A stretch of DNA of 64,000 bases from Kordiimonas marina (GTDB taxonomy: Bacteria; Pseudomonadota; Alphaproteobacteria; Sphingomonadales; Kordiimonadaceae): the NCBI RefSeq assembly GCF_023006325.1, contig NZ_JAINDF010000001.1, positions 612,863 through 676,862 on the forward strand. Direction: 5' to 3'. The position numbers and the translations under genes were made by a program. A model generated the notes under the pieces. That model saw only the letters and a list, made by a program, of their open reading frames with translations. It was not told the origin of the DNA and ran no database searches. This document shows positions 33,622 through 41,221 of the stretch, piece after piece (position 1 is the first letter of the stretch; each line of letters begins with the position of its first letter).

Positions 33622-34050
33622 TCAGCTTTCCTTCTTGGCTGACAGCACCAGCGAGGTATTGGTCTTGTTCACACCGTTGATGCCGAGGATGAAATCGAGC
33701 GTCTGGTCGATCTCCTCCATTTTGGGGGCTTTAACGATGGCGATCAGGTCGTAGGCGCCGCTGACCACATACATGGTCTTGATATGCGAGTGGGTCTTCA
33801 TCAGGCCGATCGCCTGCTGGGCATATTTCTGGTCGATTGAGACCAGCACATGGGCCGTGATCAGCTTGCCCTCATATTCCTCATGGGTCTTGACCGTGAA
33901 GCCGGCGATCACCTTTCTGTCGATCAAGCGGTTGATTCGCTCCTGCACGGTGGAGCGTGAAAGCCCCAGTTTCCGCGCAAGGGAGGACGTCGCTTCGCGG
34001 CTGTTAGCCGTCAAAAGCCTGAGCAATTTTTCGTCTGTCGCATCCAGCAT
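33622..34050 (-). CDS. Lrp/AsnC family transcriptional regulator
   Basis: A 142-residue regulator. The helix-turn-helix (about residues 20-42, SSLARKLGLSRSTVQERINRL) is followed by a RAM ligand-binding domain (about 65-135, ending in a strand before SLVLSAKKES). The start at 34050 (MLDATDEKLLRLL) has a near-perfect ribosome-binding site GAGGAGG; a longer frame to 34131 does not. It is divergent from the saccharopine (lysine-degradation) operon that starts at 34259, and palindromes in the gap fit an Lrp-type operator. The likely role is a lysine-responsive local regulator; effector and sign are inference. Confidence 0.9.
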   Translation of the reverse strand: MLDATDEKLLRLLTANSREATSSLARKLGLSRSTVQERINRLIDRKVIAGFTVKTHEEYEGKLITAHVLVSIDQKYAQQAIGLMKTHSHIKTMYVVSGAYDLIAIVKAPKMEEIDQTLDFILGINGVNKTNTSLVLSAKKES

Positions 34051-34125
34051 AAGGACCTCCTCAAGGCATCGAAACAATCCCTGCGCCGCCATCGGACACA
34101 AGGCATTGGCCGCAAGAAAATTCAC

Positions 34126-34172
34126 CGGCATTTTGCCGACAAAAAGACGATAATTCCGTCAATTTAACGGAA
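34126..34172. promoter_or_regulatory. Operator-like palindromes between the Lrp-type regulator and the lysine operon
   Basis: Two inverted repeats: CGGCATTTTGCCG at 34126-34138 and TTCCGTCAATTTAACGGAA at 34154-34172, the latter with perfect 6-bp arms and an AT-rich centre as in many Lrp/AsnC sites. They lie 76 to 122 bp upstream of the regulator start and 87 to 133 bp upstream of the saccharopine dehydrogenase start. Confidence 0.55.
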
Positions 34173-34258
34173 ACAATATACTAAAGCGCAGTTTCGAACC
34201 ATCACTTTCACGAATAGAATCGTCATATGGGACGGAAAAGTTACTAGTGAGTGGTGGA

Positions 34259-35344
34259 ATGAAAAAACTGACTCTATGGCTTCGTGATGAGGCGCGCGCA
34301 ACTGAGCGGCGCACCCCACTTCTGCCTGACGGAGCAAAAAAGCTGATCGACGCCGGCATTCGTGTCGTGGTCGAAAAATCCCAAAAACGCATTTTCGCGG
34401 ACGCGCTTTATGAAGACGCCGGCTGCACTATGTCCGAGCCCGGCGCATGGCTGCAGGCCCCCAAAGATGCCGTCATCCTCGGCCTGAAGGAACTGCCGAG
34501 TGAGCCGCAGACGCTCATGCACCGCCATATCTATTTCGCCCACGCCTATAAGGAACAGGCAGGCTGGCAGGCGCTGCTCGACCGTTTCCTGCATGGCGGC
34601 GGCGCGCTGTTCGACATTGAATATATGACTGAGCCGAACGGCCGCCGTGTCGCCGCCTTTGGCTATTGGGCTGGCTATATGGGCGCGGCGCTTGCGCTGA
34701 TGCAGTGGTACGACCGCGAAGCCGGGCGCGCCTCACTCATTGGGGAAGGTCTGACCCCGTTTGAAAGCGCCGACGCCCTCGACGCCCTTATCAAAAGTCG
34801 CAAGGCCGACGGTGCTGCACCCAAAGCATTGGTGATTGGCGCGTCGGGCCGCAGCGGCACGGGCGCTGTGGAGATCCTTGAGCGCCACGGCATTGAGGTC
34901 ACCCGCTGGGGCCGTAAGGAAACCGCGGATATCGACCGGAACGCCATCCTGGATCATGACATTCTGGTCAACTGCACCTTCGTCGATCATATGATCCCGC
35001 CGTTCCTGACCAAGGATCATTTCAAGCCAGGCGCGCGCCTCAACGTCATTTCCGACGTTTCCTGCGACCCGTTCAGCGATTTCAACCCGCTGCCGCTTTA
35101 TAGCGAGCCGACGCGCTGGAAATCCCCTGCGCTTGAGGTTGAAACCGGTACCGGGACACTGGACCTGATCGCCATCGACAATCTGCCGTCTTTATTGCCG
35201 ACCGAAGCCAGTATAGAGTTCGCGGGCATGATCTTCCCTTACCTGAAAACACTTGCGGATTGGCACAACGACCCGGTTTGGGTCGCGTGCGATGCGGCCT
35301 ACCAGAAGGCCTGCGCCGCCATGACCGAACGGAAGGCTTCCTAG
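34259..35344 (+). CDS. Saccharopine dehydrogenase, lysine-forming type (LYS1-like)
   Basis: A 361-residue enzyme of the AlaDH/PNT-fold family to which yeast Lys1 belongs; length matches. The N terminus LWLRDEARATERRTPLLPDGAKKLI and the block VIGASGRSGTGAVEIL (nucleotide-binding, about residue 192) are typical. The reaction interconverts lysine plus 2-oxoglutarate and saccharopine with NAD(P)H. In this bacterial context, with a glutamate-forming partner and an ALDH7 enzyme downstream, it should run in the catabolic direction as a lysine:2-oxoglutarate reductase. ATG 34259 or GTG 34247 may be the start. The stop is one base from the next ATG. Confidence 0.87.
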   Translation: MKKLTLWLRDEARATERRTPLLPDGAKKLIDAGIRVVVEKSQKRIFADALYEDAGCTMSEPGAWLQAPKDAVILGLKELPSEPQTLMHRHIYFAHAYKEQAGWQALLDRFLHGGGALFDIEYMTEPNGRRVAAFGYWAGYMGAALALMQWYDREAGRASLIGEGLTPFESADALDALIKSRKADGAAPKALVIGASGRSGTGAVEILERHGIEVTRWGRKETADIDRNAILDHDILVNCTFVDHMIPPFLTKDHFKPGARLNVISDVSCDPFSDFNPLPLYSEPTRWKSPALEVETGTGTLDLIAIDNLPSLLPTEASIEFAGMIFPYLKTLADWHNDPVWVACDAAYQKACAAMTERKAS

Positions 35345-35345
35345 T

Positions 35346-36512
35346 ATGACTGACAGTACCCATATTCACTGGATCGGCGCAGGCCTCGCATCCGGCCCCG
35401 GCCTTGTGGCCCTCGCCTCCGAACTCGGCAACGTCACGGTCTGGGACATGACCGACGCACGCGCCAAGATGCTGGCGGGCCATGTCAGTGGCGGCAATAA
35501 ACTTGGGATCGGCAAACTCGATCTTGGCGATGACGCCTCGGTCGCGGCTTTCAAAGGCCAGATCAAGTCGGGCGATATCGTCGTCTCCATGCTGCCCGCC
35601 ACCCTCCATGCCACCGTGGCAGAGATCGCGCTCGAAGTCGGGGCGAACCTCGTGACCTCCAGCTATGTCGATGACGCCATGCGCGCGTTCGATGCAGCCG
35701 CCAAGGACAAGGGGCTGGCCTTCGTAAACGAAGTCGGGCTCGACCCGGGCATCGACCATCTGTTCGCTCACATCCTGGTGGACGCAGCCCGTAAGGCAGG
35801 CGTTCTCGGCAAAGGCCACACGGTAGCGTTCGTCTCCCACTGCGGCGGCATCCCGGCCGAGAAAACCGATTTCACCTACAAATTCTCCTGGACGCCTTTC
35901 GGGGTGCTCAAGGCGCTCAAGAACCAGGCCCGCAGCATCGAAGGCGGCGCCGAGAAGGTGACCGAGAAAGCCTGGGAAGCCGTGTCCGAGCTGGATATCG
36001 CGGGAGAAACCTTTGAGGTTTACCCCAACCGCAACAGCCTGCCCTATGTCGAGGAATACGGCCTTGAGGGCGAAACCGGCCTTGAGACCTTCGTCCGCGG
36101 CACACTCCGCCAGGCGGGCTGGAAAAAAGCCTGGGCCGACATTTTCACCAAGGTCGAAACCGCCGACATGGACAGCCTGAAGGCCATGTCCGAACAGCTA
36201 TGGCAGGACTATAGCTATGCTGATGGTGAAGAAGACCGGGTGGTGCTTTATGTGGCACTGACGGTCAAGGACGAGAGCGGCAAGGATATCTGGTCCGCCG
36301 CACTCGCGCTCGATGAAGTCGGCAGTGGGTGGCAGACCGCCATGGCCCGCACCGTGTCGCTCACGGTTGCGCAGGCGATCAAGGCTGTCCGCCGCGGTTT
36401 CTTCACCCCTGGTGTCCATGCCGGGCTGACCGACCCCATGGAAGCGAAAAAATGGCTGCACGGCCTGATGGACGCTGGCATAAGCATCCGTGCAGATAAT
36501 ATTGACCTTTAA
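35346..36512 (+). CDS. Saccharopine dehydrogenase, glutamate-forming type (LYS9-like)
   Basis: A 388-residue enzyme that splits saccharopine to glutamate and 2-aminoadipate 6-semialdehyde with NAD(P)+. The N-terminal Rossmann motif is HWIGAGLASGPGLVALA (about 8-24); the VTSSYVDDAMR and FVNEVGLDPGIDHLFA blocks (about 99-142) are characteristic of the saccharopine reductase family, and CGGIPAEKTDFTYKFSW follows. It starts directly after the LYS1-like gene with GGAAGG upstream, and the two together do what the bifunctional LKR/SDH does in plants and animals. Confidence 0.89.
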   Translation: MTDSTHIHWIGAGLASGPGLVALASELGNVTVWDMTDARAKMLAGHVSGGNKLGIGKLDLGDDASVAAFKGQIKSGDIVVSMLPATLHATVAEIALEVGANLVTSSYVDDAMRAFDAAAKDKGLAFVNEVGLDPGIDHLFAHILVDAARKAGVLGKGHTVAFVSHCGGIPAEKTDFTYKFSWTPFGVLKALKNQARSIEGGAEKVTEKAWEAVSELDIAGETFEVYPNRNSLPYVEEYGLEGETGLETFVRGTLRQAGWKKAWADIFTKVETADMDSLKAMSEQLWQDYSYADGEEDRVVLYVALTVKDESGKDIWSAALALDEVGSGWQTAMARTVSLTVAQAIKAVRRGFFTPGVHAGLTDPMEAKKWLHGLMDAGISIRADNIDL

Positions 36513-36521
36513 GGTGCGGCC

Positions 36522-38183
36522 ATGACGGATACACAAATCACGGGGGGACAGGCCCTCATCGAAGCACTGATGGCAAACGGCGCAGACCTTGCCTTCGGCG
36601 TGCCGGGCGAATCCTACCTCGCCGCGCTTGATGCGCTTTATGACGCCGAAAAGCAGCTGAAATTCATCACCTGCCGGCACGAAGCCTCGGCCGCCAACAT
36701 GGCCGAAGCCTACGGCAAGATGACCGGCCGCCCCGGCATCTGCTTTGTCACCCGCGGGCCTGGTGCCACGCACGCGACCATCGGTCTGCATACCGCCTTC
36801 CAGGACAGCACGCCGATGATCATGCTGATCGGCCAGGTCGCTGCCGACCAGGTTGAACGGGAAGCCTTCCAGGAAGTGGACTACCGCCGCTTCCTCAGTG
36901 AAGTCACCAAATGGACCGCCGAGATCAACGACGCCTCACGGGTCGCCGAATATGTCGGCCGCGCCTTCCGCGTCGCCACCTCCGGCCGCCCGGGCCCCGT
37001 TGCGCTCGCGCTACCCGAGGACATGCTGCGCGCCCTGACCGACCGCCAAGCCTGCCTCCCCTACCGCCCGGCCAAGGCGCATCCGGGGGCTGAGGACATG
37101 GCGGAACTCAAGCGCCTGATGGACGGCGCCAAACGCCCGCTCCTGATGCTGGGCGGCAGCGGCTGGGATGCCGCGTCGGTTAAACAGGTCGAGGCCTTCG
37201 CCGAAAAGAACAACCTGCCTGTCACGGTTTCGTTCCGCTGCCAGGACCGGTTCGACAACAACCACCCGAACTACATCGGTGACATGGGTATCGGCGCCAA
37301 CCCCGCGCTTGTGAAGCGGATGCAGGATGCTGACGTGCTGCTCGTCCTCGGCCCACGGCTTGGGGAAATGACGACGGGTGGGTATGAGCGCCTTTCCGTG
37401 CCGGTTCCCAAACAAACCCTGATCCATATCCATCAGGGCGCAGAGGAACTGGGCCGGGTCTACCACCCGACGCTGGGCATCAACGCGACGCCGACCACCA
37501 TCGCGCCCATGCTGGCCGATATGGTGTTTGAAAACAGCGCCACGTGGGCGGACAGCACCAAGGCCGACCGCGCCGCGTTCGAAGCCTGGACTACCCCCAA
37601 TGACAACCCGGGCGCGGTCAAGCTTGCCAGCCTCTATGAATATATGCGCGACGCACTGCCGGAGGACGCCATCCTCTGTAACGGCGCCGGCAACTATGCC
37701 GCCTGGCTGCACCGCTTCTACCGCTACCGGACTTTCCCGGGCCAGCTGGCTCCGACCTCTGGCGCCATGGGCTACGGCGTACCCGCTGCCATCGCCGCCA
37801 AGATCATCGCGCCTGAGCGTACCGTGATCGCCTGCGCGGGGGATGGCTGCTTCATGATGAGCTCAATGGAGCTGGCAACAGCCGTCCGCTATCAGGCCAA
37901 TGTCATCTTCCTGGTGTTCAACAACGGTATGCTCGGCACCATCCGGATGCACCAGGAACGCAATTACCCTTACCGCATCTCCGGTACGGAACTGACGAAC
38001 CCCGATTTCGTGAAATTCGCCGAAAGCTTCGGCGCCTTCGCCACACGGGTTGAGAAAACAGAAGATTTCGCGCCGGCCCTCAAGGCCGCGCAAGCCGCGG
38101 GCAAACCTGCCCTCATTGAAATTATGGTAGATCCGGAAGCCATCGGCCCCACGGCCACGCTGACGGGTCTCAGGAACAAGTGA
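36522..38183 (+). CDS. Thiamine diphosphate-dependent enzyme, acetolactate synthase-like
   Basis: A 553-residue protein with the three domains of the ThDP superfamily: an N-terminal Pyr domain (FGVPGESYLAALDAL; the catalytic glutamate in FITCRHEASAANMAEAYG near residue 52), a central domain, and a C-terminal PP domain with GDGCFMMSSMELATAVRYQ ... FNNGML binding ThDP and Mg. It resembles acetolactate synthase large subunits and oxalyl-CoA or sulfoacetaldehyde enzymes but has no small subunit gene nearby. It lies between the two saccharopine dehydrogenases and the ALDH in one operon (9 and 16 bp gaps), so it probably acts on a product of lysine degradation; the reaction is unknown. Confidence 0.83.
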   Translation: MTDTQITGGQALIEALMANGADLAFGVPGESYLAALDALYDAEKQLKFITCRHEASAANMAEAYGKMTGRPGICFVTRGPGATHATIGLHTAFQDSTPMIMLIGQVAADQVEREAFQEVDYRRFLSEVTKWTAEINDASRVAEYVGRAFRVATSGRPGPVALALPEDMLRALTDRQACLPYRPAKAHPGAEDMAELKRLMDGAKRPLLMLGGSGWDAASVKQVEAFAEKNNLPVTVSFRCQDRFDNNHPNYIGDMGIGANPALVKRMQDADVLLVLGPRLGEMTTGGYERLSVPVPKQTLIHIHQGAEELGRVYHPTLGINATPTTIAPMLADMVFENSATWADSTKADRAAFEAWTTPNDNPGAVKLASLYEYMRDALPEDAILCNGAGNYAAWLHRFYRYRTFPGQLAPTSGAMGYGVPAAIAAKIIAPERTVIACAGDGCFMMSSMELATAVRYQANVIFLVFNNGMLGTIRMHQERNYPYRISGTELTNPDFVKFAESFGAFATRVEKTEDFAPALKAAQAAGKPALIEIMVDPEAIGPTATLTGLRNK

Positions 38184-38199
38184 TTTAAGGAGAATACTG

Positions 38200-39711
38200 A
38201 TGCAAGCGCGTGTAGCTGACATCCTCAAAGAAATGGGTATTGACCCGTCGATGTTCGAAAACGGTAACCTTGAAGTCCGGTCACCGATCGACGGCGGCCT
38301 GATGGGCAAGGTCCAGATGGACACCCCGGAAACGGTTTCGGCCAAAATCGCTGAAGCTGAGACCGCCTTCAAGGCATGGCGCAGCGTCCCGGCCCCGCGC
38401 CGCGGTGAGCTTGTCCGCCTGCTGGGTGAAGAGCTTCGCGCCAACAAGGATGCCCTTGGCGCCCTCGTGACCGCCGAATGCGGCAAGATTTTGGAAGAAG
38501 GCAAAGGCGAAGTTCAGGAAATGATCGACATCTGCGATTTCGCGGTCGGTGTTTCCCGCCAGCTTTACGGCCTGACCATCGCGTCCGAACGTCCGGGCCA
38601 CCATATGCGCGAATACTGGCAGCCGCTTGGCCCGGTCGGCATCATCTCCGCTTTCAACTTCCCGGTCGCCGTTTGGGCCTGGAACACCGCCCTCGCGCTC
38701 GCCTGCGGTGACAGCGTCCTGTGGAAGCCGTCGGAAAAAACCCCGATGACCGCCCTCGCCTGCCAGAAAATCCTGGAACGCGCGATCGAGAAATTCGGCG
38801 ATGATGCGCCCAAAGGCCTGTCCCATGTCCTTATCGGCATGCGCGATGTCGGCGAAGCGCTGGTGGATGACACCCGCGTGCCACTCATCTCCGCGACCGG
38901 CTCCACCCGCATGGGCCGCCAGGTTGGCCCGCGTGTAGCAGAACGCTTCGGCAAATGCCTGCTGGAACTGGGCGGCAACAACGCCATCATCGTCACGCAG
39001 ACAGCCGATCTCGACATGGCGATCCCGGGCATCGTGTTCGGCGCCGTCGGCACCGCCGGCCAGCGCTGCACCACCACGCGCCGCCTGATCGTCCATGCTG
39101 ATGTGTATGACAATCTGGTACCGCGCCTGAAGAAAGCTTACGGCAGCATCCGTATTGGTGATCCGCTCAAGGCCGGCACGCTCGTCGGTCCGCTGATCGA
39201 CAAAGCTTCGTTCGAGAACATGCAGCACGCCCTTGAAGCCGCGCGCGGCGAAGGCGGCACCGTTACCGGTGGTGACCGTGTCCTCAGCAACGAATACCCG
39301 GACGGCTATTATGTCCAGCCGGCCATCGTTGAGCTGAGCGAACAGACCCCGAGCATGTGCGAAGAAACCTTCGCGCCGATCCTCTACATCGTCAAATACA
39401 CCGACTTTGACGCCGCCCTCGCCACGCAAAACGCCGTGCCGCAGGGCCTGTCCTCGGCGGTCTTCACCACCGATGTACGGGAAGCCGAAGCCTTCATCAG
39501 CACCTCGGGCTCGGATTGCGGTATCGCCAATATCAACATCGGCACGTCGGGCGCTGAAATCGGCGGCGCCTTCGGCGGTGAGAAAGAAACCGGCGGCGGC
39601 CGTGAAAGCGGTTCCGACGCGTGGCGCGCCTACATGCGCCGCCAGACCTCGACGGTCAACTACAGCCACGAGCTGCCGCTCGCGCAGGGCATCAAGTTCG
39701 ACCTCGACTAA
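38200..39711 (+). CDS. Aldehyde dehydrogenase, ALDH7 / aminoadipate semialdehyde dehydrogenase type
   Basis: A 503-residue NAD-dependent aldehyde dehydrogenase. The cofactor block is PVGIISAFNFPVAVWAWN (about residues 146-163), the general base Glu is in LLELGGNNAIIV and the catalytic Cys in GTAGQRCTTTRR (about residue 288). ELGGNNA with GQRCTTTRR marks the ALDH7/antiquitin branch, which oxidises 2-aminoadipate 6-semialdehyde, the product of the upstream saccharopine enzyme. TTAAGGAG precedes the ATG. It is the last gene of the lysine operon, with a terminator at 39761-39794. Confidence 0.9.
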   Translation: MQARVADILKEMGIDPSMFENGNLEVRSPIDGGLMGKVQMDTPETVSAKIAEAETAFKAWRSVPAPRRGELVRLLGEELRANKDALGALVTAECGKILEEGKGEVQEMIDICDFAVGVSRQLYGLTIASERPGHHMREYWQPLGPVGIISAFNFPVAVWAWNTALALACGDSVLWKPSEKTPMTALACQKILERAIEKFGDDAPKGLSHVLIGMRDVGEALVDDTRVPLISATGSTRMGRQVGPRVAERFGKCLLELGGNNAIIVTQTADLDMAIPGIVFGAVGTAGQRCTTTRRLIVHADVYDNLVPRLKKAYGSIRIGDPLKAGTLVGPLIDKASFENMQHALEAARGEGGTVTGGDRVLSNEYPDGYYVQPAIVELSEQTPSMCEETFAPILYIVKYTDFDAALATQNAVPQGLSSAVFTTDVREAEAFISTSGSDCGIANINIGTSGAEIGGAFGGEKETGGGRESGSDAWRAYMRRQTSTVNYSHELPLAQGIKFDLD

Positions 39712-39760
39712 GGCAGCTTGAAAGTCTTTTAAAACGATAAAAAAGTATTGAGTACCCAGT

Positions 39761-39794
39761 GGGCGGTCCGGCTTCGGATCGCCCTTTTCTTTTG
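39761..39794 (+). terminator. Terminator of the lysine-degradation operon
   Basis: Arms GGGCGGTCCG and CGGATCGCCC with a GCTT tetraloop are followed by TTTTCTTTT, 50 bp after the ALDH stop codon. Confidence 0.85.
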
Positions 39795-39963
39795 GGCATC
39801 ATCCGCAAGGTACTGACATTTTTAGACAAAGCCCTTCTAGTCCCTAAGACAATGGCAAGATTTCCAAACTAAAGTAGAAATTCAGAGGGTGCCTTCAGGC
39901 AAGCTGGCGCCCCTTTCTTCAGGCAACCGATACATTCGCCAGTTTCAAGTCAGAGGACACGGT

Positions 39964-40266
39964 ATGCCCAGTACGTATGATGTCAGCGCAGTCAGAAAAG
40001 ACGAAAGCCTCAACAGTTTCGAACAGGTGACACACCTTTATGTCCCCAGTTACGACGGCAGCTTCTGGGAAATCCCCCAGGAAGAAGCCATCGAAGGCAT
40101 CCGCTGCGGCCGCTTCGAGTTTTACATCGGCGTCGAAGGTCATAAGCGCCAGAAACTGGTGATCGCGCGCGGGCCTTATGGCTATTACCTAAAAACATCA
40201 GACGACAAGCTGGAACCGCTCTCTCTGCTCAGCCTGCCTGAGCCCAAGGAAGAAATGCTGGCCTGA
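39964..40266 (+). CDS. DUF3892 family small protein
   Basis: A 100-residue protein starting MPSTYDVSAVRKDES at 39964, with GAGGACACG ahead; an in-frame upstream ATG at 39889 is less likely. Blocks FWEIPQEEAIEGIRCGRFEFYI and YLKTSDDKLEPLSLLSLPEP match the DUF3892 pattern, a small beta-rich domain of unknown function. It is alone between the lysine operon terminator and the convergent esterase gene that stops 3 bp further on. Confidence 0.75.
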   Translation: MPSTYDVSAVRKDESLNSFEQVTHLYVPSYDGSFWEIPQEEAIEGIRCGRFEFYIGVEGHKRQKLVIARGPYGYYLKTSDDKLEPLSLLSLPEPKEEMLA

Positions 40267-40269
40267 GGA

Positions 40270-41211
40270 CTAGGTCCTCAGAAAAGCGGCAATATCTGCA
40301 AGTGCTTCATAGGCAACCGGCAACACATGGAAGAAAGACAGGAAGCCATGTATGGTGCCGGCATATTCCCGATGCACCGCATTGGCCCCGCCAGCGACGG
40401 CTCGCAGGCAGAATATCCGGCCTTCATCCTTGAGAGGGTCAAGACCCGCCGTCAGCACAAGTGTAAGCGGTAATCTGCCGAGCTGGTCATTGCAAATGAC
40501 TGAGACAAGCGGGTGCCCGGAATTGGTACCCCCTGCTGTATAAACCTCCGCAGACCAATCGATCGAACCAGTGGTGAGGAAATAGTCTCCGCCCCCAAGC
40601 TCACGGCGGGATGCATAACATGCAGCATCCGGCCGGATATCGGTCATGGGATAGGCAAGCACAAGCGCCTCGGGCCTTTCAGCAGCGCTCACCTCATCTG
40701 ACAGGCATAAGGCCGCGGCCAGGTTTCCCCCAGCGCTGTCCCCCATCAATGCAATCCGCTCAGCGTCGCCACCGATTTCACCGGCATGTGCCCTCACCCA
40801 TTTGTAAACATCAATACAGTCTTCAAGACCGGCAGGAAACGGATGCTCGGGAGCCAGTCGGAAATCTGCCACCACAACAACGCGTCCCAACCTGTCTGCA
40901 AGAAGGCGGGCAAGCGGTCCATAAGCCGCCCTGCCTGCCAGTGCCCACCCTCCTCCTTGGATCAGGAAGAGCACCGGCAGACGGGCTTCTTTTCCGGGGA
41001 GGGAAAAGACACTTGCCGAAACCGTGCGGCCCGCGCGCACTGGGATGTCGATATCCACCACATCCGCCTTCGGGGCACTCGGGGCCGCATCTGCGAAAAA
41101 GGCATCCAGCCCTGCACGCTTTTCCGCGACTGTCAGACTGTCGAACTCAGGGCCATCGGCACTGTTCAGCTGGTCCAGGAACACACGCGTTTCCGGGTCG
41201 ATATCAGGCAT
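40270..41211 (-). CDS. Alpha/beta hydrolase, hormone-sensitive lipase-type esterase
   Basis: A 313-residue esterase of the HSL (family IV) group. The nucleophile Ser159 is in GDSAGG (157-162), an acid in AGLDPLKDEG and the histidine in YAGTIHGF. The oxyanion-hole motif that is normally HGGGW reads QGGGW (Gln85), a substitution at the residue that names the family; the backbone NH groups of the glycines remain. It starts 10 bp after the TonB-dependent receptor gene on the same strand, so receptor and esterase are probably co-expressed. A fitting job is cleaving an ester in the imported ligand, but the ligand is unknown. Confidence 0.85.
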   Translation of the reverse strand: MPDIDPETRVFLDQLNSADGPEFDSLTVAEKRAGLDAFFADAAPSAPKADVVDIDIPVRAGRTVSASVFSLPGKEARLPVLFLIQGGGWALAGRAAYGPLARLLADRLGRVVVVADFRLAPEHPFPAGLEDCIDVYKWVRAHAGEIGGDAERIALMGDSAGGNLAAALCLSDEVSAAERPEALVLAYPMTDIRPDAACYASRRELGGGDYFLTTGSIDWSAEVYTAGGTNSGHPLVSVICNDQLGRLPLTLVLTAGLDPLKDEGRIFCLRAVAGGANAVHREYAGTIHGFLSFFHVLPVAYEALADIAAFLRT

Positions 41212-41221
41212 TCAGTCCATC

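Noticed and set aside
36522-38183. Calling the ThDP enzyme IlvB, the main acetolactate synthase
   Set aside because: No small subunit (IlvH/N) or other branched-chain biosynthesis gene is nearby, and the operon context is lysine breakdown.
38281-39669. 462-codon open frame opposite the ALDH gene
   Set aside because: Shadow of a well-matched aldehyde dehydrogenase gene; no independent domain or start signal.
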